Shown one piece after another: positions 22,707 to 30,844 of a DNA stretch of 39,063 nucleotides. The notes below the pieces were generated by a model, which ran no database searches, was not told the origin of the DNA, and saw nothing but the letters and a program-made list of their open reading frames with translations. The translations under genes were made by a program, and so were the position numbers. Location of the stretch: positions 1 through 39,063 of the forward strand of contig CAINRC010000045.1 in the NCBI GenBank assembly GCA_903852495.1, in the 5' to 3' direction. The DNA comes from an uncultured Geobacteraceae bacterium (GTDB lineage: Bacteria > Desulfobacterota > Desulfuromonadia > Geobacterales > Pseudopelobacteraceae). Position 1 is the first letter of the stretch. Every line of letters starts with the position of its first letter.

Positions 22707-23736
22707 ATACGTAGAAATGGGGATGCGTTCCCCGGTCAATTTGACATGGGAAGTAACTCAGGCGTGCAACCTCCGTTGCAGCCATTGTCTGTCGTCATCC
22801 GGCGACCCGGCCAAAAATGAACTCTCCACAGCCGAGGCGCTTGACCTGGTGGAGCAGTTGCATACTGCCGGCGTATTCCAGGTCAATTTCGGCGGCGGAG
22901 AGCCATTTATCCGCCCGGATTTTGAAGAGATTCTTGCTGCCTGTCACACGAGGGGCATCATGACCTGCATCTCCACCAACGGCACTCTGATCACCCCCGA
23001 ACTGGTCGGACGGCTTGCATCAAACCGGTTGGTGGCCATCCAGGTCAGCCTGGACGGTGCTGTCCGGGAAACCTGCGATGCCGTCCGCGGGCAAGGGGTC
23101 TTCCATGCCGCCATAAAAGCCGTCAAGTTGCTGGCGGCAACCAAGATACCAACCAGCATCAATACAGTACTGACAACCCACAATGCCAGTGAAGTTCCGG
23201 CCATGCACGATCTGGCCACCTCACTGGGAGTGTCGTTGCGAGTCAGCCGCTTCCGGCCGTCAGGGCGCGGTGCCGACAACTGGGAAACGCTTCGGCCAAC
23301 CCCGACCCAGCTACTTGAATTTTCCGATTGGCTCGGCAAAAGCGGCGATGTACGCACCGGCGACAGCTTTTTCTCCCTGACAGCGCAGGAACGCCAGGGA
23401 CTGGGTCTTAATTTGTGCGGTGCAGCCAAACTCACCTGTTGCGTAAATCCGACCGGGCACATGTACCCCTGCGCATTTTTGCAGAGCGATCATTTCGAAG
23501 CCGGCGATCTCCGCACCAGCAGCTTCCAGAAGATATGGGACAACGCCGAGATCTATGCATCATTTCGTAACCTGAGAATCCATTCCTGCGAGGATTGCAC
23601 GCGTTACGATCAGTGCCACGGCGGTTGCCCGGCTGTGGCGTGGCATCTTAAAAATGATATCAACGGCGGTGATCCTGAGTGCCTTGAGCGCTGCGTGACG
23701 ACTATTGCCGACAATCAACGGTCGGCAGCGGCCTGA
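22696..23736 (+). CDS. mftC: Mycofactocin radical SAM maturase MftC
   Basis: A 346-residue radical SAM/SPASM enzyme. CNLRCSHC at residues 24-31 is the SAM-cluster motif and FGGGEPF the SAM-binding GGE. The C-terminal SPASM region has cysteines in LTCCVNPTGHMYPC and in CEDCTRYDQCHGGCP for auxiliary clusters. MftC oxidatively decarboxylates the C-terminal Tyr of MftA and then joins Val and Tyr. AAGGA lies before the ATG, and the gene overlaps mftB, so precursor, chaperone and maturase are made together. Similar PqqE or heme d1 proteins are excluded by the adjacent MftA. Confidence 0.93.
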   Translation: MSNKYVEMGMRSPVNLTWEVTQACNLRCSHCLSSSGDPAKNELSTAEALDLVEQLHTAGVFQVNFGGGEPFIRPDFEEILAACHTRGIMTCISTNGTLITPELVGRLASNRLVAIQVSLDGAVRETCDAVRGQGVFHAAIKAVKLLAATKIPTSINTVLTTHNASEVPAMHDLATSLGVSLRVSRFRPSGRGADNWETLRPTPTQLLEFSDWLGKSGDVRTGDSFFSLTAQERQGLGLNLCGAAKLTCCVNPTGHMYPCAFLQSDHFEAGDLRTSSFQKIWDNAEIYASFRNLRIHSCEDCTRYDQCHGGCPAVAWHLKNDINGGDPECLERCVTTIADNQRSAAA

Positions 23737-23767
23737 CCACCATATTGTATTAACAGGAGCTACCACC

Positions 23768-25729
23768 ATGATGTTTCCAAATCTGTTCTCACCCCTCAAA
23801 ATAGGCACTACCGAGGTGAAAAACCGTATTTCCTTCCAGCCGCATCTTACCAACCTGGCCGTAGGTAACCTCCCCAGCGAACGCCAGATGTACTACTGGG
23901 GCGAGCGGGCCAAGGGAGGGGCAGGTCTGATCATCACCGAGGAGCTTACGGTCCATCCGACCGACATGGCTTATGAGAAGCTGATCGATGTCTATCATGC
24001 GGAGGTGATTCCCGGTTTCAAGAAGATCACCGATTACGTACACCAGTACGACTCCAAGATCTTTGCCCAGTTGAATCACAACGGTCAGCAGGGTGACGGC
24101 AGCCTCTCGCGTCTGCCGATCTGGGCCCCGTCGCCGATTCCGGACGTCCTGTTCCGGGAGGTCCCGAAGGAGATGGAACCGGAAGACATCGAGGAGGTAG
24201 CCCGTTATTTCGCCAAGAGCGCCATCCATGTGCGTGAAGGCGGCTTCGATGGTGTAGAGATCCAGTTCGGTCACTCCAGTCTGGCGCGTCAGTTCCTCTC
24301 TCCGCTCACCAACTTCCGCACCGACGAATTCGGCGGGAGCCTTGAAAACCGGATGCGGGCGCCGCTCAAGTTCATCTCTGCAGTCAGGAAGGCGGTCGGC
24401 AACGACTTCACCCTCGGTATCCGGATGTGCGCCGACGAGATGATTCCGGGTGGGCTCGACCTGGGTCAGGTGCAGGAAATTTGCGCCATCTTCGAGGCAT
24501 CGGGTCTGATCGATTTTATGGATCTTTCCATCGCCACCTTTTATAACCTCTATCTGGTGGAAGGCTCGATGCATTCCCCGCTCGGTTACACCATCCCGCT
24601 GGCGGCAGGGATTCGCGAAAAAATAAAACTGCCGGTCTTCTGCACCGGACGTATCAACGATCCGGTCATGGCCGAGAAAGTACTGGCCGCCGGCCAGGCC
24701 GACATGATCGGCATGTGCCGAGCCCTGATCTGTGACCCGTTCCTCCCCAAGAAGGCACAGGAAGGAAGACTGGACGACATACGCTACTGCATCGCCTGCA
24801 ATCAGGGTTGTATCGGTCGGATCGGCATGAACAAAGCCCTCGGCTGCGTCCAGAACCCGGCAGTCGGTCGGGAAAAGGAGTGGGGAGAAGGGACTCTGGA
24901 GAAAGCCGGCGTAAAGAAAAACGTTACTATCGTCGGTGGTGGACCGGCTGGCATGTGGGCGGCCAAAATGGCCGGCAGGCGCGGCCACAAGGTTACCCTT
25001 GTCGACCGGAACGAGGCTTTGGGCGGACAGGTTATAACCGCCATGAAGGGGGTCGGCCGCGATGAATTCGGCGTCATTATACGTAACGAGAAGGATCAGG
25101 TCAGCAAGGCCGGTGTGACCGTAAAGCTAGGCTTTGAGGCGTCCAAAGAACAGCTCCTCTCAGAGAAGCCGGATGTGGTGATCGTGGCCACCGGCAGCGC
25201 TCCCAAAAAGCACCCGGTGGGTGGCGCCGACGGCCCGTCGATCTTTAATGTCGTGCAGGTGCTGAACGGTGAAGCCGAACTGGGCGAGAGAGTCTGCCTG
25301 ATCGACTACGACGGTCACCAGCGTGCTACCGCCACCGCCGAGTTCATTGCAAATCAGGGTAAAAAGGTCGACATGATCACCTCCAGCCTCTTCATCTGCG
25401 CGGAATTGGGACCGACTCAGGACCTTTATTCGTCACGTCAGCGACTGCTGCAGAAGGGGGTAACATTTACCCCGGATATTGCCGTGATGGAAGTCGGCGG
25501 CGAAGCCGGAGCCAAGACAGTCAAGGGATTCAACGTCTACTCCAACGTCTGGTTTGATTGGGGTCCTTATGACTCCCTCGTTCTGGTCATGGGGCAGCAG
25601 GTGGACGACGACCTGTACATGAGCTTGAAAGGCACTGTGCCGGAGTTGTACCGGATCGGTGACTGTGTTTCTCCCCGTAAGGTCGATATGGCCATCTGGG
25701 AAGGACACAAACTCGGGAGGGAGATCTGA
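23768..25729 (+). CDS. Mycofactocin-associated OYE/FadH-type FMN-Fe/S-FAD oxidoreductase
   Basis: A 653-residue protein with an old-yellow-enzyme barrel (FMN, residues 1-370, starting FPNLFSPLKIGTTEVKNRI). A 4Fe-4S cysteine set follows (CIACNQGC and a further Cys near 364), then a FAD/NAD(P) domain with VGGGPAGMWAA near 395. It is built like 2,4-dienoyl-CoA reductase and trimethylamine dehydrogenase. Members called FadH/OYE oxidoreductase 1 or 2 are recognised companions of mycofactocin genes. AGGAG precedes the ATG pair 23768/23771. It overlaps etfA by one base, so its electrons most likely go to the ETF. It may oxidise reduced mycofactocin or a carrier-bound substrate; which one is not shown by the sequence. 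Confidence 0.88.
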   Translation: MMFPNLFSPLKIGTTEVKNRISFQPHLTNLAVGNLPSERQMYYWGERAKGGAGLIITEELTVHPTDMAYEKLIDVYHAEVIPGFKKITDYVHQYDSKIFAQLNHNGQQGDGSLSRLPIWAPSPIPDVLFREVPKEMEPEDIEEVARYFAKSAIHVREGGFDGVEIQFGHSSLARQFLSPLTNFRTDEFGGSLENRMRAPLKFISAVRKAVGNDFTLGIRMCADEMIPGGLDLGQVQEICAIFEASGLIDFMDLSIATFYNLYLVEGSMHSPLGYTIPLAAGIREKIKLPVFCTGRINDPVMAEKVLAAGQADMIGMCRALICDPFLPKKAQEGRLDDIRYCIACNQGCIGRIGMNKALGCVQNPAVGREKEWGEGTLEKAGVKKNVTIVGGGPAGMWAAKMAGRRGHKVTLVDRNEALGGQVITAMKGVGRDEFGVIIRNEKDQVSKAGVTVKLGFEASKEQLLSEKPDVVIVATGSAPKKHPVGGADGPSIFNVVQVLNGEAELGERVCLIDYDGHQRATATAEFIANQGKKVDMITSSLFICAELGPTQDLYSSRQRLLQKGVTFTPDIAVMEVGGEAGAKTVKGFNVYSNVWFDWGPYDSLVLVMGQQVDDDLYMSLKGTVPELYRIGDCVSPRKVDMAIWEGHKLGREI

Positions 25730-26733
25730 TGGGCATCAACGACAAAATCCTTGTTTTTGTCGATCTTCCCGGCGGAGAACTCGATGAAACCGGTAAAGGC
25801 CTGCTCTCCTACGGGGCGCGTCTGGCAGTCACCGTTGGCGCAACATGGGGAGTGGCGGTTGCCGTCACTCCTGACAGCGGACAACTGGCAGCCTTCGGCT
25901 CCTACGGCACGCCGAATGTTACCTGCATGACAGCGGGCAAAACCCTGCTCGACACCCCGGCACTGCTGGGCAAAAACCTTGCCGCACTGGCAGTTGAACA
26001 AGCGGCAACCATGATCCTACTTCCGCACAACGACCTCGGTTCAACCCTGGCGCCGGTTGTCGCCCATGCGCTTGATGCCGCAATCATGACGGAGCTGGTT
26101 ACCGTCCGGCAGAGTGCCGATGGCGTACGGCTCTCCCGCAGAGCGCTGGGAGTCCAGATAGCTGAAACCAGGGTGTGGGACGGAAAACGCCCGCTCGTCG
26201 CAACGATTCCGCCACGTGCGCTGAGTCAGGTAATAATGCCCACCGTACGTCCGACTTCCCCCACTGTGGCTGCGTGGCGTTCAGCAGTTCCCCTTTCCGG
26301 CGCTGCAGCGACAATAATCGGCCGGATTCCGCCCGACCCGCAGACGGTCGATCTAACTGATGCGGAGGTTATTTTCAGCGCCGGCAAAGGATGCGATCCC
26401 GACACCTTCGAACAACTTAAAGAGTTGTGCAAACTTCTGAACGTCTCCTTCGGTGTCACCCGGCCGGTCTATGACCTGGGGTGGACCGGTTTCGAGCGGA
26501 TGGTCGGGCAGACCGGTCGCACGGTGACGCCCCGGTTGTACGTGGCTCTCGGTATTTCCGGCTCCATGCACCATGTCGGAGGCATCAAGGATTCCCGCCG
26601 GATCGTCGCGATCAACAGCGACTCAAAGGCCCCTATTTTTCCAAACGTCGATGAAGGCTTTGTGGGGGACCTCAAGGAGGTGCTGCCACGCCTTCTGGAG
26701 CAGGTCAGAGCAGGGATTGGAGGTGGACCATGA
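25729..26733 (+). CDS. etfA: Electron transfer flavoprotein alpha subunit
   Basis: A 334-residue EtfA/FixB-family protein. The C-terminal FAD domain is clear, with GKGCDPDTFEQ-like and GISGSMHHVGGIKDS segments and the AINSDSKAPIF strand that binds the FAD ribityl and phosphate. It pairs with the beta subunit encoded at 28326-29219 to carry electrons from dehydrogenases to a quinone reductase. The start ATG overlaps the preceding stop as TGATG, and the stop overlaps fixC by four bases. The bifurcating FixABCX type cannot be told from the non-bifurcating type by eye. Confidence 0.9.
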   Translation: MGINDKILVFVDLPGGELDETGKGLLSYGARLAVTVGATWGVAVAVTPDSGQLAAFGSYGTPNVTCMTAGKTLLDTPALLGKNLAALAVEQAATMILLPHNDLGSTLAPVVAHALDAAIMTELVTVRQSADGVRLSRRALGVQIAETRVWDGKRPLVATIPPRALSQVIMPTVRPTSPTVAAWRSAVPLSGAAATIIGRIPPDPQTVDLTDAEVIFSAGKGCDPDTFEQLKELCKLLNVSFGVTRPVYDLGWTGFERMVGQTGRTVTPRLYVALGISGSMHHVGGIKDSRRIVAINSDSKAPIFPNVDEGFVGDLKEVLPRLLEQVRAGIGGGP

Positions 26734-28028
26734 GTAAAACCTATCAGGCGATTGTCATCGGTGCCGGACCGGCCGGATCTTCTGCCGCCCTGATCATGGC
26801 TCGCGCCGGTCTTGATGTGGCTCTGGTTGAACGCGGCACCTTTCCGGGTGAAAAGAACATGTTCGGCGGAGTCCTGCACCGTCTGCCGGCTCTGGAAGAG
26901 ATCTTTCCCGACTTCTGGGATCGTGCGGCGTTAGGGAGACACATCGTTAAAAAAAGCGTTACGTTCATGACCGGAGACTCCAGTTTCAGCACGACCATTG
27001 AGGCAGGGAACTTCGACACGACTCCCTACAACGGCTACAGTATTTTCCGCCCCCGCTTCGACAACTGGCTGGCCCAGGAAGCGGTAAAGGCCGGTGCAAC
27101 CCTGATCACCAGTGCCACGGTCGATGATCTTATCTATAAAGATGGCAAGCTTGCCGGCGTCAGCATTGTCGGCCGCCACGGAGAGCTGCTGGCACCGGTC
27201 GTAATTGCGGCCGACGGCGTACTCTCCTTTATCGCCAAGAAGGCCGGCCTCAGGCAGCCGACCTTCGATCCCGGCCAGATGGCGGTTGGTGTCAAGGCGC
27301 TTATCGACATGCCCCGCGAAATGATCGATGACCGTTTCGGCCTGGTGCGTGAACAGGGATTTGCCAATGAATTCGTCGGCTGCACCACCGGCGTACGCGG
27401 CGGCGGTTTCCTCTACACCAATTACGATTCGCTCTCCGTTGGCCTGGTGTTTCACCTGGCCAGTCTGCGCACGAGCGGCAAAACCCCGTATGACATGCTG
27501 AACGCCTTTATGGAACAACCACAGCTTGCCAAAATGATCTGCGGCGGCAAGCTCCAGGAATATTCGGCTCACCTGATACCCGAAGGGGGCTATGACATGA
27601 TCCCTGAACTGGTTGGCGACGGAATCCTGGTGGCCGGAGATGCCGCCGCACTCTGCAACGCCACCGGCCTCAACCTGGAGGGAATCAACCTGGCATCCCA
27701 GTCCGGCGTACTCGCGGGCAAGGCGGTGATCGAGGCACACCAGAACAAGGATTTCAGCAAGCAAGGGCTGTCCGTCTATAAAAAGCTTCTCGATGAGAGC
27801 TACGTGATCAAGGACCTCAAAATGTACCGCAAGGCGCCGCACATGCTGCACAATGATCGTATCTACAACGAATATCCGGAACTTATGTGCAGCTTCATGG
27901 AGTACATATACCGCATCAATGGCGCCCCGAAAGAAAATCTGTCCAAGCTGTTTCTTAAATCAGCAAAAGAAAAAATTGGCCTTGGAAATCTGCTGGCGGA
28001 TGGCTTCAGCGCCTGGAGAGCACTATGA
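26730..28028 (+). CDS. fixC: FixC-like ETF:quinone oxidoreductase flavoprotein
   Basis: A 432-residue FAD protein of the FixC/ETF-QO family. It starts with the dinucleotide loop VIGAGPAGSSAA, then LVERG and a GEKNMFGG segment, and has the second FAD motif GDAAALCNATGLNLEG. It lacks the C-terminal ferredoxin domain of mitochondrial ETF-QO, which here is the separate FixX gene that follows with a four-base overlap. The pair should sit at the inner membrane face and reduce menaquinone with electrons from the ETF. The close spacing in the mycofactocin operon indicates that this is the outlet for the pathway's electrons. Confidence 0.9.
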   Translation: MSKTYQAIVIGAGPAGSSAALIMARAGLDVALVERGTFPGEKNMFGGVLHRLPALEEIFPDFWDRAALGRHIVKKSVTFMTGDSSFSTTIEAGNFDTTPYNGYSIFRPRFDNWLAQEAVKAGATLITSATVDDLIYKDGKLAGVSIVGRHGELLAPVVIAADGVLSFIAKKAGLRQPTFDPGQMAVGVKALIDMPREMIDDRFGLVREQGFANEFVGCTTGVRGGGFLYTNYDSLSVGLVFHLASLRTSGKTPYDMLNAFMEQPQLAKMICGGKLQEYSAHLIPEGGYDMIPELVGDGILVAGDAAALCNATGLNLEGINLASQSGVLAGKAVIEAHQNKDFSKQGLSVYKKLLDESYVIKDLKMYRKAPHMLHNDRIYNEYPELMCSFMEYIYRINGAPKENLSKLFLKSAKEKIGLGNLLADGFSAWRAL

Positions 28029-28303
28029 ACATCGACGAGATTTTCGACAACACCAGCTTCACCATCGACAGGGAAGCCCATATTGTACTCGACTATGATA
28101 TCTGCACCGGTTGCGATAACCGTGGCTGTGTAAACTCCTGTCCGGCCCGTTGCTATAGCTGGTCGGAAGAGGACCAAAAGATGACCTTCGTACATGACGG
28201 CTGTCTTGAGTGCGGCACCTGTTATGTCGTCTGCCATCGGAACGCCTTTACGCGCTGGCGCTACCCCCGTGGAGGTTTCGGGGTTGCGTATCGAATGACT
28301 TAA
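28025..28303 (+). CDS. fixX: FixX-like ferredoxin
   Basis: A 92-residue ferredoxin with cysteines in the order CTGC, CVNSCP, CLEC and CYVVCH. This looks like one or two 4Fe-4S sites of the FixX type, whose family fold completes ETF:quinone oxidoreductase. The start overlaps the FixC stop as ATGA. It is 22 bases from etfB, which lies downstream instead of upstream as in the classical fixABCX order. Confidence 0.88.
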   Translation: MNIDEIFDNTSFTIDREAHIVLDYDICTGCDNRGCVNSCPARCYSWSEEDQKMTFVHDGCLECGTCYVVCHRNAFTRWRYPRGGFGVAYRMT

Positions 28304-28325
28304 AAGCAATTTATTCGGAGTTATC

Positions 28326-29219
28326 ATGTCCAACAATAAACGCACCATCCTCGTCCTTCTACGGGAAAGCAATGACCCCCGTCCACCCGCTCGTATCACC
28401 ACACGGGGGGCGGGCATAAGTGAACGGGGACTTCGGCGTATACCAAACCCGGCTGATTTGGCGGCCCTGGAAGAAGCTCTTTGCCTGAAAGATACTCTCG
28501 GAGCCAATGTCACGGTACTTGCCATAGGGCCGGGCCGTCTTGATGACAGTATAAGACTGGCCTTTTCCATGGGAGCTGACAGAGGCATCCGTTTCTGGGA
28601 GCATGGACTGGAAGGCGGCGATGCTGTAGCCGATGCCCGTGTATTGGCCCGTATCGTAACCATTCTTTCGCCGATACTCGTATTCAGCGGCAATCGTATG
28701 GCGGACTGCGGTGACGATCCGGTTCCTGCCCTTGCTGCTGCCGCTACAGGAATGCCCTGCATCACGGCTGCTGTTTCGCTTGTTCCCAAAAAAGACCGGG
28801 TGGAAGTTCAACGAAAGTCTGACCGTGGCGCTCGACAAATTGTTGGTGCCACAATGCCCTGCACGATTCTCTTCGAGGAAGTTCGTACTCCGCGGTATCC
28901 CTCTGTTGACGCAATAACCGCTGCATTATCCGCTAGTATTGAGATTTGGAATTTGGCAAGCATTGGGCTGCCGTTCTGGGAAATTGGTGCCGCCGGTGCC
29001 TACCTCGCTGCTGCTGATTATGGCGTACCAAGGCCGGATCCTGTGCGCGTGGTGACCCCTGACCCAAATCTGCCTGCCTTTGAGCGGATACTCTCCCTCC
29101 TCTCCGGTGGTATAAAAACCCGCACGGGGAAAATTAATCATCTTTCTGCCGATGATACGGCCAGTGCTCTTTTGCGGATTTTCCGCGAAGAGGGCTTAAC
29201 TGCGGAAGGAATATCGTGA
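28326..29219 (+). CDS. etfB: Electron transfer flavoprotein beta subunit
   Basis: A 297-residue EtfB/FixA-family protein. The early part has IPNPADLAALEEAL and the mid-region the VLAIGPGRLDDSIRLAFSMG strand-helix typical of the beta subunit, followed by a DGDDPV-like nucleotide site (DCGDDPVPALAAAA). It should dimerise with the EtfA-like protein of the same operon. A GGAG site precedes the ATG. The stop overlaps the GTG start of mftF by three bases. It is somewhat diverged from housekeeping EtfB, as expected for a dedicated pathway copy. Confidence 0.82.
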   Translation: MSNNKRTILVLLRESNDPRPPARITTRGAGISERGLRRIPNPADLAALEEALCLKDTLGANVTVLAIGPGRLDDSIRLAFSMGADRGIRFWEHGLEGGDAVADARVLARIVTILSPILVFSGNRMADCGDDPVPALAAAATGMPCITAAVSLVPKKDRVEVQRKSDRGARQIVGATMPCTILFEEVRTPRYPSVDAITAALSASIEIWNLASIGLPFWEIGAAGAYLAAADYGVPRPDPVRVVTPDPNLPAFERILSLLSGGIKTRTGKINHLSADDTASALLRIFREEGLTAEGIS

Positions 29220-30655
29220 ACTATCGACTGGCGCAAGGGGTAGAACTGGTGGGACGGGACGGAGAAAATTTTCTCATGTCAAGAACACCGCTCTGCGTAC
29301 TGCGCCTTAACCGCACACTGGCTGATCTGGTTGGGCGGGGAGTTGATGGGGCACTCATTAGCACTAGCGTAGCCGAGCAGAATGTTATGGAACAGTTGGC
29401 GACAAAAGGTTTTGCCGAGCGCGTCCGAAGTATTCAGCAGCAACCGGGGATGCTGCCTGAGGTGAGCATTGTCATCCCGGTGATGAACCGGGCTGACGAA
29501 TTACGTCGTTGTTTGACCTCTCTTGCGCAGATCACCTATCCGCAGGAGAAACTTCAGATAATCGTCGTGGATGATGGCAGCAGCGATGACTCTCCAATGG
29601 TCGCCCGCGAGTTAGGAGCGGTCGTGGTATCTTCGGGTGGTATCGGCCGCGGTCCGGCTGCGGCTCGCAACGTCGGGGTATCCATGGCACACGGTGAAAT
29701 TCTCGCATTTATCGATTCCGACTGTTGTGCATCCAAGGAGTGGCTCTGTGAGCTGATGTCGGCTTTTGCAGACCCGGCCATGGCCGCGGTCGGCGGACAG
29801 GTTGACGGGATGTGCAGTGAATCTGCCGTTGATCGCTACGAATCGGTTATGTCCAGTCTTTCTCTCGGTTCGCGGAGGAGAAGCGGCAACCGTGGTAATG
29901 ACACCTTCTACCTGCCGAGCTGCAACCTGCTGGTACGCAGCAACGCATTCAGCCAGGCGGGCGGTTTTGATGAGAGCATGCATGTCGGTGAGGATGTGGA
30001 TTTGACTTGGCGTCTGCGAGACAGCGGATGGACCATCAGTTACCTGCCGGCCGGCAACGTTCTGCATGAACACCGCAGCTCAATCCGCTCGTTCATGTCT
30101 CGACGTTTTGATTACGGTACGTCTGAAGGGATGCTGCAGTTACTTCACCCCCAACGGCGAAAACAGATGGTTATCCCGCCGCTGCTGGCGACGGTGCTGG
30201 CTCTTCTCATTGCGGCTCCGTTTATCAGTTTGTGGCTGTTACTCCTGGCGGTGTCTGTACTGATGGCTGATGTTGCAGCAGTCAGGATCGCCTTTAGCCG
30301 CCGGAATCTTCCGCTCGGCTTGCGTGCGCTTACCGCCGGAAGGCTACGCTCCCTCGGCAGTCTGGCCTATTACCTCAGTTTCCATGTGGTGCGCTATTAC
30401 TCTTTGCCGCTTTGCTTTGCGGCCTTGATTGTTCCGGGTTTCTGGGCGTCATTTCTGCCGGTTCTTGTTTTTGGCTGTGCCGCCAGGGTAGATTATGCTA
30501 TCAGGAAACCACCACTTTCGTTTGCTATTTTCAGTGGTATTTATTTGCTGGAACATATAGCGTATGGCAGCGGCGTGTTCTGGGGGTGTGTTAACGTGAA
30601 ATGTTTCCGTTCATACCGTGTTATCGTACTCCGGCAGATGGAACAGACAGCGTAG
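29216..30655 (+). CDS. mftF: Mycofactocin glycosyltransferase MftF
   Basis: A 479-residue family-2 glycosyltransferase. After an N-terminal region of about 80 residues comes VSIVIPVMNRADELRRCL, the VVDDGSSDDS nucleotide-sugar motif, a DSDCC DxD-type site, GGFDESMHVGEDVDLTWRL, and then several hydrophobic segments from about residue 320. MftF adds glucose units to mycofactocin in actinobacteria, and the N-terminal extension and domain order agree with that family. The GTG start overlaps the etfB stop. It ends the mycofactocin operon. The glycan may make the cofactor polar enough to stay in the cell. Confidence 0.88.
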   Translation: MNYRLAQGVELVGRDGENFLMSRTPLCVLRLNRTLADLVGRGVDGALISTSVAEQNVMEQLATKGFAERVRSIQQQPGMLPEVSIVIPVMNRADELRRCLTSLAQITYPQEKLQIIVVDDGSSDDSPMVARELGAVVVSSGGIGRGPAAARNVGVSMAHGEILAFIDSDCCASKEWLCELMSAFADPAMAAVGGQVDGMCSESAVDRYESVMSSLSLGSRRRSGNRGNDTFYLPSCNLLVRSNAFSQAGGFDESMHVGEDVDLTWRLRDSGWTISYLPAGNVLHEHRSSIRSFMSRRFDYGTSEGMLQLLHPQRRKQMVIPPLLATVLALLIAAPFISLWLLLLAVSVLMADVAAVRIAFSRRNLPLGLRALTAGRLRSLGSLAYYLSFHVVRYYSLPLCFAALIVPGFWASFLPVLVFGCAARVDYAIRKPPLSFAIFSGIYLLEHIAYGSGVFWGCVNVKCFRSYRVIVLRQMEQTA

Positions 30656-30707
30656 GGTGGGTGCTACCGCCGGCGCGAAGTTTGTAATTCGGCCTTTTTA
30701 CATAAGT

Positions 30708-30806
30708 TTACTCCGAGCCTCACCGCCTAACGGAACCTTCCTACGGCGACAGGCCAATGGGTTGCGCGGGAAACGGCGCAGCCTTCCTTCGAAAAGGAGA
30801 ATTTCA
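30708..30806 (+). ncRNA. Compact Moco/Tuco-type riboswitch before the tungsten aldehyde oxidoreductase
   Basis: In the 190-base gap before the aor gene the plus strand shows CTCCGAGCC, a CGCC/GGCG stem enclosing GGAACCTTCC, then GGCGACAGGCC, AATGGGT and a GGTTGCGC/GCGCAGCC stem with GGGAAACG at its tip. A TTCCTT-CGAA-AAGGAG hairpin follows. Every block has a counterpart in the RNA at 16.8 kb, with compensating changes in the stems. It is shorter than that RNA. Because it controls a tungsten enzyme it may be the tungsten-cofactor variety. CCTTCCTT (30782-30789) is also exactly complementary to the Shine-Dalgarno region AAGGAAGG (30828-30835), which suggests translational control. A hairpin at 30807-30823 (TCTGTGC/GCACAGA) lies between them. 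Confidence 0.7.
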
Positions 30807-30844
30807 TCTGTGCTACGCACAGAACTAAAGGAAGGAGAACACGT

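Noticed and set aside
23789..24988. 399-codon open frame on the minus strand opposite the OYE/FadH-type oxidoreductase
   Set aside because: It mirrors the codon pattern of the real gene and shows no recognisable domain.
26931..27851. 306-codon minus-strand frame opposite fixC
   Set aside because: Antisense to a recognised flavoprotein, with no ribosome site and no recognisable domain.
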